A DNA stretch of 64,000 nucleotides from Amoebidium appalachense (Eukaryota; Ichthyosporea), in assembly GCA_963693365.1 (NCBI GenBank), contig CAVNZM010000002.1:16306001-16370000 (forward strand), given 5' to 3'. The stretch's first letter is position 1. Each line of letters starts with the position of its first letter. The notes beneath the pieces are model-generated. The model was given only the letters and a program-made list of their open reading frames with translations. It had not been told where the DNA came from and ran no database searches. Shown here piece after piece: positions 56,849 to 64,000 of the stretch. Both the position numbers and the translations under genes were made by a program.

Positions 56849-57675
56849 GGTTGTGTGCTCTTTTTTTTTTTTCCTTTTTTTTTTGGGTGTGTGTGGAAGA
56901 ATATGAAAAAAAAAAGGAAACGGAAGAAGCATGACACACTTGATGATTTGTACATGCGTTCACGAGGTTATAAAGAAACTAGTTCCATATGAAATATTTG
57001 TGGATAGCAGCTCTGTTATCCACTAGTATCCGCGTATGCCAAAGAACACATGTATATGAATGCCCACAATATAGTTACTGTATATGGTAATCGATATACG
57101 TTTATTCGCATGAACCTCTGTATAGACAAACGAGACCTTCTTTTGTGTTGCTTTGCGCTGGTTTTAGAATGCCGAGGTTAGCAATGGATTGCAGCGATGC
57201 AAATTGTCACAATGCAAAACACACCGCAATAGGAAAAGGTGGGTCTTGGGAAAGATTTAGAAGAGAGAGGGAAGGAGGAGACACAATGTCCCCCCCACCC
57301 CATCACACACACACAAACTCACGCCCACACGCACACGCACACAAACAAACACGCACCACACGCACGCACACACACAGTCTAACCGGGGACTTGTAGGGGA
57401 ACATTATCGTATTGAGTCACTTCCTGTGTATATTAGTGTATGTGAATGGAACAATCTATGTACCAGCAACTTGAATATTCTTGGTAGTGCACTTATGCTG
57501 TCCAATTGCCATAGCCCCACCAATCGTGAGGCACGACAAAAATACAGAACTTACTGCATTAGAAAATCTGCCGACATGCTCATGCCGGACATTTGGGTCA
57601 TTCTTGCTTATATTTTGATTTTGAATCCCCCCCTTCCCACCCCCCTGCAGCCCTCCCCCTCCCCCTCCCCCCCTC

Positions 57676-57706
<31 letters not shown>

Positions 57707-57811
57707 AGCCCAGTCCACCCACCCATAACCACCACCACCACTACCACTACACGTGCGCGCACACAACACATGCACACCCGTGCGCGCGCGCGCGCGCGCG
57801 CGCGCGCGCGC

Positions 57812-57899
<88 letters not shown>

Positions 57900-58358
57900 G
57901 TTGCACATGTACACCATCTACACTACATGCATAGTTGCAGCCCTGGTTGACAGCTACATAGTCGTTCACGTGCACACATGTGGCTTGACCAAAGCAAAAA
58001 GAAATTAGAAGACACACGGAAACTGCTTTGGTAACTTCAAGCTCCAATTGCAATGCTGGAGGTGTGTGCACATGTCATCGCCCGGTTCGGGAATTGGTGG
58101 TTTCCGCAAGGCCAATTTGCATGATGCTGCAAAGAATTCAAAGAGAAGTAGTTCATGCATTCTTCAATATTTTTGTAGGCTTGATGCCTTAACGCGGATG
58201 TTTTTCAGAAATTCAATGGCATAGGATTCCTTTAGTATATAAAGCATAAAGGCATTGGTTTACCTCCGAAACCGGACGGTTAAACGTTTTGGATGGGAAG
58301 GGGAAAGTGTTTTTTTTTGTGTGTGTGTGTGTGCGTGTGTGTGTGTGTGCGTGTGTGC

Positions 58359-58419
<61 letters not shown>

Positions 58420-58471
58420 ATGGTGTGTGTGTGTGTGTATGTGTGTGTTGGGGGGGGTGGGGGGGTGGGGT

Positions 58472-58507
<36 letters not shown>

Positions 58508-58581
58508 GAGTGGTGGGTCAACGGTAAACCAAGGCTCCATTTTCTTATCCCCCCCCCCCCTCCCCCCCCCTCCCCACCCCT

Positions 58582-58622
<41 letters not shown>

Positions 58623-60000
58623 TCGCCCTTCGCTATAGGCCTCCCGAATATTATCAACCGCCCGAGCACAATCATTATGTACGGCACCGAGCCAAGGTGG
58701 TGCACTGAGGCCGGCGTGTGCAAATACGTTTCACTGATCCGTTCAATTGTTATTGTCCGTTTCACTCTCGGATTCTGCAATTAGACACGACGCTTTTCTC
58801 TAGAGGGATGCGCTTCACTTAGACATGCAGCGAACCGACCATACTATTACACGTGTTATTACATGTACAGCCTTACCATGCACATACTAAGTATTGTACG
58901 GGACGGCTTTTTTATGCGCACGAGGCATGCTTTTTATTATTGTGGCTTGGCCTGTCACGGCCAGCTGCCAGTGGGGAGGGTACTGTACAATGCGTCCAGG
59001 CCAGGGCCAAAAAAAAAAAAAAAGGAAAAAGCCCAGCCAGCGCACTACCATGTGACTAAACAAGATGTAGCTCCTAGAAGACGAATGACTACCCTGAGCC
59101 GATCGCCGATGCACTTTTGCATCAGTTTCAAAAATAAATGCAAGACGCCAGGAATTTTTGCCTAATTTGGTATATGTTTTCTACTTTCGAAAGACACCCA
59201 AAACACCGGGGTTGACTATGTTTTTCTGTCTCTTGTGGGTATTTTGTCAAACTGTGTCTATATTTTCATCGAACGACCCCCAAAATTTCGAAGGCTGGCG
59301 GCACAAGGATGCCCGGAATTCACGGATTCCGACCCTGGAATGGATTGGCTGATAAGTGCTGCAATCCGATTTGCTAAAATTATTACGGGGATTCATATTA
59401 CGTAACTCTCTTGAAAGGAACCCCGCCGCGGTCAGCAAAATCGACACGAATCACGTGTTCATAACACGTGCGGATGCATAGAAACACGCCGTTTTCTTTT
59501 ATGGCACACAAACAAAGACATATATACATGTGTTTGTTGCATTTTTATCCACTAAAAACGCTTCTAATGATTTTTTTCTATTTTTCAAACCTGGCCGATT
59601 TTGGCTTCCGGGCGATCGGCTCGGGGTTAACCAGAGGAATATGTTTTCCTTTTTGCAGATCTCAGAGTCTGATATATAACACGGCCATCTAGAAACACCC
59701 GTGGCCCTGTCACACGTGAGATCTCTCCTTGCCGATCATACGGATCGCATGTGGGAGACTGGGGTCCGTCGCTGACGGCGCCCTGTTCCCTCATCGCGCA
59801 CCGGTCCACAAGCAGCATGGACTCTGATTGGTAGGGTGGACCAATCGGGTCTCGGGGCCGAGACTACTTCGCCCTTTGGGGGGGGGTGATGTAAACTCGT
59901 GCCGTTCGCGTGCTCGCTTACATACGTATACAGATCCGCTCTGTATTCGCTATGTACTTGATCACTCGAATGGAACAAAAGTCGCATGATGGATCAACCA
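56849..60000. other. intergenic, no gene recognised
   Basis: Contains T-runs just after the helicase stop, C-run 57671-57706, (CG)n/(CA)n at 57778-57898, a GT tract 58317-58450, G-run 58472-58506, C-run 58585-58619, and unique sequence at 58640-60000. No open frame shows a known family. Confidence 0.5.
57778..57898 (+). repeat. (CG)n followed by (CA)n
   Basis: About fifteen CG dinucleotides (57781-57810), then A and a (CA)n tract of about 85 bases; entirely alternating purine-pyrimidine. Confidence 0.95.
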
Positions 60001-60015
60001 TCAGCGCGCGTACCT

Positions 60016-60086
60016 TTTGGCCTAAGGCGGTTAGAGCTCCCAGCTCGTAGCCGCGAGGATGGAGGTTCGAATCCCCAATCCGCCAT
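60016..60086 (+). repeat. tRNA-derived SINE-like sequence
   Basis: A TGGCCTAAGGCGGTTAGAGC segment resembles a Pol III A box/D-arm, and GGAGGTTCGAATCCCC is a B box/T-arm. Between them, CTCG and CGAG could form a short anticodon-like stem. No acceptor stem of full length forms, so it is not a functional tRNA. It is followed by a C-run and no A-tail. Confidence 0.5.
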
Positions 60087-60777
60087 GCCAAATTTTGTGT
60101 CCCACCCTCCTCCATCAGCCCCCCCCTTCCCCCTTCCTCTCAACTATACTGCAATGTTAATATGCAGAAACGTACCCCCCCGGCCACACAAACACACAAA
60201 CACACAGCGTACATGACGACATGCACTCGTTCGCGACTCCTCAGGACTGCCCTAATTGACAACTCTCTTGTGGCCACAAGCATTACACGTGCCCACATCG
60301 ATCATTTATGCCGCACATTTCAGAGGATTATACATGCACCGTGCCATCTTTTGTTTTTACCGTTTGATGACGGCCATATTCCTGACCAAGCATGCTACCA
60401 GTGGGCCGCTGTAATTTTGATGGGCGCAATCCCTAGGTGACACCTGGGAGCTAGATCTACCAACCGTTCAGTCTTCCATCACCATGAGTGAGACACTCAG
60501 GACTGACTCAAGGCCCACCTTGGCATCTGAATCATGATGATGTTCACATATTCAGCACAAACACATAGGCACGGTTACACGAAAACATACGGTAACATAT
60601 TACACACACACACAACAGTGTCGTACATGCGTGCACATCTACCACCCAACATCTACTATCTAGTCACCCCATTACGGCACCTGCAGCTGGGTACCTGAAG
60701 TACACCCCGGAAGCGAACCACACCCTCACGAGATCAGCATGCTACACACTGTTCTCACGTGGCACTGTTCACACACG

Positions 60778-60861
<84 letters not shown>

Positions 60862-60936
60862 ACACACACACACACACGCACACGCACACGCACACGCACA
60901 AGCACACGCGCCCGCACGTCACGCACATACACACAC

Positions 60937-60980
<44 letters not shown>

Positions 60981-61145
60981 CTCTCTCTCTCTCTCTGAGT
61001 CTCTCTCTGCCGTGTTGTTCGTTTTATTTTCTTAAGTGAATATATATGGTAATGCAATCTTAATGTCATATATTAATGTATTCTGGGGAGGACGACGTCC
61101 AATCACATGATACCAAGTTCCTTTTAGTTGAGTTTCAGAGGTTGT
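60087..61145. other. intergenic with (CA)n and (CT)n
   Basis: (CA)n at 60776-60860, (CGCACA)n at 60876-60900 and (CT)n at 60940-60978; otherwise unique sequence with no recognisable gene. Confidence 0.5.
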
Positions 61146-61149
61146 ATAA

Positions 61150-61150
<1 letters not shown>

Positions 61151-61223
<73 letters not shown>

Positions 61224-61318
61224 ACACACACACACATCGTGACACACAACACAAACACCAAACACTGACACGCACACACACAAACACACATACACAAACA
61301 CGCATGCGCGCACGCGCG

Positions 61319-61367
<49 letters not shown>

Positions 61368-61462
61368 ACACACACACACATCGTGACACACAACACAAAC
61401 ACCAAACACTGACACGCACACACACAAACACACATACACAAACACGCATGCGCGCACGCGCG

Positions 61463-61546
<84 letters not shown>

Positions 61547-61600
61547 CGCACACGCACACACGCATGCACGCACGCACGCACGCACGCACGCACCAACCAC
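61151..61600 (+). repeat. (CA)n with a 144-bp tandem duplication
   Basis: The segment starting CGTACACACACACACATCG at 61221 is repeated at 61365. Both copies include ACACAAACACCAAACACTGAC and end in CATGCGCGCACG plus (CG)n. The copies look identical apart from flanking CA length. An (ACGC)n array follows at 61565-61590. Confidence 0.9.
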
Positions 61601-61748
61601 ACACACACGCCGGTGACAAATGTGTTCGCAACATTTCTCTATGAAAACAGCGTACAGGGGTCACTCACTTTTGAGATAACAGGTAAATACGGTTTAGGGT
61701 CTAAAATCTTAAGGTTTCTCGGCCGTAGGGTTCATTATCTTATTTCCC

Positions 61749-61754
61749 CCCCCC

Positions 61755-61794
<40 letters not shown>

Positions 61795-61845
61795 CCCCCC
61801 TCCTCCCCCCCCCTTCCCCCCCCCTTCCCCCCCCCCCTCCCCGCC
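61749..61845 (+). repeat. C-run block
   Basis: Nearly pure C with occasional T for about 95 bases. Confidence 0.95.
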
Positions 61846-61925
61846 CGCCCACCCGCTTACCCCACCCGCCTACCCCGGTCTGTGGGTCCTTCTTCTGGTC
61901 TGCGGGAGTTTTTTTTGTTTGTTTT

Positions 61926-61926
<1 letters not shown>

Positions 61927-61986
<60 letters not shown>
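61927..61986 (+). repeat. 60-base G-run
   Basis: One of the longest homopolymers in the window, uninterrupted G from 61927 to 61986. It lies between an inverted module (61871-61926) and the first unit of the tandem array. Confidence 0.95.
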
Positions 61987-61987
<1 letters not shown>

Positions 61988-62307
61988 GACACACACACAC
62001 ACCGTGCACCGTGACACGGAGACACGGAGACACACACACCGTGACCCACATTTTGATACACACATGCACACACACACACACCGCACACACAACTTGTTGA
62101 ACACACCCAGTGGCAAACGAGCACAAAATCCAAATGAACACACAGACACACATGCGCACATTTTCGCACAGCCCTCCCCCCTCCCTCCCCTCCCCCTCCC
62201 CCTCCCCCCCTCCCCCCCCCCCAAAAAAAAAACAAAAAACAAAAAAACCTCCCACCCATGAAGAGGACCCACAGGACAGGCCTAGGGGGAGGCAACGGGA
62301 CCGGGGG

Positions 62308-62340
<33 letters not shown>

Positions 62341-62526
62341 GGGGGGGAGGGAGGGAGGATACGCACACACACACCGTGCACCGTTACACGGATGCACACA
62401 CTCAAACACACACACACACACATTGTGATATTTACACGTACGCACACTGTGACGCACACACACCCAGTGACAAACGAACACAAAATCCAAATGTACACAC
62501 AGACCTATGCACACATTTTCGCACAG

Positions 62527-62563
<37 letters not shown>

Positions 62564-62691
62564 ACCACCACCCCCTTTCCTCCCCACCAACAAAAAAAAA
62601 CTCTCGCAGCTCAAAAAAAGGACCCACAGGCCAGGGGGGAAGGGGGAGGGGGCCCATACACACACACACTGTGCACCGTGACCCGGCCGCA

Positions 62692-62737
<46 letters not shown>

Positions 62738-62872
62738 TTGTGATAAGGCTACGTGCGCACCGTGACACACACACACACAACACACACACACACAAACACA
62801 CACTGTAGTGACAAACGAACACAAAAACCAAATGTACAACGACACACAGATATGCACACATCTACGCACCGT
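61987..62872 (+). repeat. three-unit tandem array, about 300-bp unit
   Basis: Each unit contains CACCGTGCACCGT then ACACGG or ACCCGG, later a GTGACAAACGAACACAAAA-type segment with CCAAATG, and GCACATTTTCGCAC or a variant. Units 1 and 2 close with a C-run, an A-run and AGGACCCACAGG. Units start near 61990, 62365 and 62660. Internal homopolymers differ in length between units. Confidence 0.8.
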
Positions 62873-62983
62873 AAAGGTGCATAGATAGTAGAGCCGGGAA
62901 GTCCCTGTCCAGGCACCGCCGCCCAAAATTTATGTAAACTGTTATCGGTTGCGCACACACACACCGCACACACACACACACCC

Positions 62984-62997
<14 letters not shown>

Positions 62998-63041
<44 letters not shown>

Positions 63042-63137
63042 GCACGCACGCACGCACGCAGGCACGCAAGCACAGGCACACACACACACACACGCGAAGG
63101 CCAGGACACTCACCTCCCCCCCCCTCCCCCCCCCCCC

Positions 63138-63168
<31 letters not shown>

Positions 63169-63170
63169 AC
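62998..63170 (+). repeat. (CA)n, (CG)n and C-run
   Basis: (CA)n to about 63027, (CG)n to 63042, (ACGC)n, then CA and a C-run at 63126-63153. Confidence 0.9.
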
Positions 63171-63339
63171 ACACACGCACACATTGACTTTTTCGGTCTG
63201 TTGACTGGTAACGAAGCTAATCAGACTATGATCTGCTGCACAGAAGGGCTTTTCTTGTGCACAGCCAATAATAATACTAGACTACAGTAGACTAATCATA
63301 AGTAGGGAAGCCACGGTCCCCCCTCCGAATCCCCCCCCC

Positions 63340-63341
63340 GT

Positions 63342-63396
<55 letters not shown>
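63340..63396 (+). repeat. C-run of about 55 bases
   Basis: Uninterrupted C from about 63342 to 63396. Confidence 0.95.
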
Positions 63397-63399
<3 letters not shown>

Positions 63400-64000
63400 C
63401 CAATATCTTATTTTCCCCCCAGCCTCGGTAGCCTCAGGTTAGAATCTTGATTTTTTTCCGAAAAATCTAGTACTACTTACCTTATAGGTGAATTATCTTA
63501 ATCCTGAATGACCCCTGTAAAGCTTTAAGTGCCGTAAACCCAGTTTGTATAGTTACCGAGGACATACTATTACCACAACTAATATTAGTCTGCTGATGTG
63601 TCCATACGCATGTTACCTTACAGTAGAACGCACTGTGGACAGGCACCGGGCGTGCGCTGCAAACTATGATCATGAGCACATCGGCTTGTACGCGTGCACG
63701 GGTCATATTCGGATTTTATCCCTCATGCATATGGCACGAGAATGCCATGGCGAAAGGCATAAGAAAACGACCGGGCACTATGGAATAGTTAGTCAAAGAA
63801 AGTTGGTTATGAGTCGATAAAAGTGCCTTATAGTGAATGACCTAGGTCACCTGGTAGTCATGATGTCGATAATACGGGAAAGAAATATCTTGCAGGGCGC
63901 ACGCCAGGCGGGAGGCTATGTCCATAGAGACCGTTTTCCTATTGGTCGGAATAAGCCTCCGTTGTCCACCCCAAACCTGCAAGACTGTACTGTTTGACTA
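63400..64000. other. right edge, no gene recognised
   Basis: Unique sequence. The segment after ATCTTGCAG at about 63886-63896 stays open in one frame for 33 codons to a TGA near the edge, but it has no recognisable similarity and no partner exon in view. Confidence 0.4.

Noticed and set aside
63896-63997. Open 33-codon segment after a CTTGCAG acceptor at the right edge
   Set aside because: No similarity recognised and no upstream exon that could join it; it ends in a TGA within the window.

Overview
The window is nuclear DNA from a eukaryote. Its genes are split by many GT-AG introns, it carries a eukaryote-type tRNA-Asp gene with a T-run terminator, and the standard genetic code fits every exon. 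A very large share is simple sequence: (CA)n/(GT)n, (CT)n, homopolymeric C or G runs of 20-60 bases, and tetra- or hexanucleotide arrays. The gene set (a C2orf69-family protein, a USP53/54-type ubiquitin protease, a nucleoplasmin-like HD2-type protein and a bacterial RecD2-type helicase) suggests a unicellular eukaryote, but I cannot name the lineage from sequence alone. Most long open frames here are translations of repeats (poly-Thr/His, Cys/Val, Pro or Gly) and are not genes.

Four multi-exon genes can be rebuilt, all on the + strand. Their introns were phased by hand and every join keeps the frame. (1) 5276-7110: a two-exon C2orf69-like alpha/beta-hydrolase protein, 272 aa. (2) 10078-24367: a 19-exon USP53/54-type deubiquitinase core followed by a short helical exon and a C-terminal PH domain, about 629 aa. 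A tRNA-Asp(GUC) gene lies in the sense direction inside one of its last introns. (3) 28718-37506: an 11-exon gene, 425 aa, with an N-terminal nucleoplasmin-like domain, acidic and Lys/Pro/Ala-rich tracts and a C-terminal C2H2 zinc finger, the architecture of plant HD2 histone deacetylases. (4) 39263-56848: a 21-exon, 843-aa RecD2-like superfamily 1B DNA helicase with a probable mitochondrial presequence.

The intergenic stretches (1-5275, 7111-10077, 24368-28717, 37507-39262, 56849-64000) hold mostly simple repeats, a tRNA-derived SINE-like sequence near 60.0 kb, and a tandem plus inverted repeat block at 61.2-62.9 kb. No further gene could be supported there.

The most unusual large-scale feature is that simple repeats are tied to splice sites. 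Many introns have a C-run within about 20 bases of the 5' splice site, others begin directly as (GT)n, and many end in a (CA)n tract that runs into the 3' AG. Two introns begin with minisatellites that repeat the splice-donor region. A dispersed repeat of about 430 bp, ending in a CATTCAA-C(n) tail, occurs four times, always inside introns and always in the sense orientation. The genes do not form an operon-like set; two (C2orf69-like, RecD2-like) are plausibly mitochondrial.
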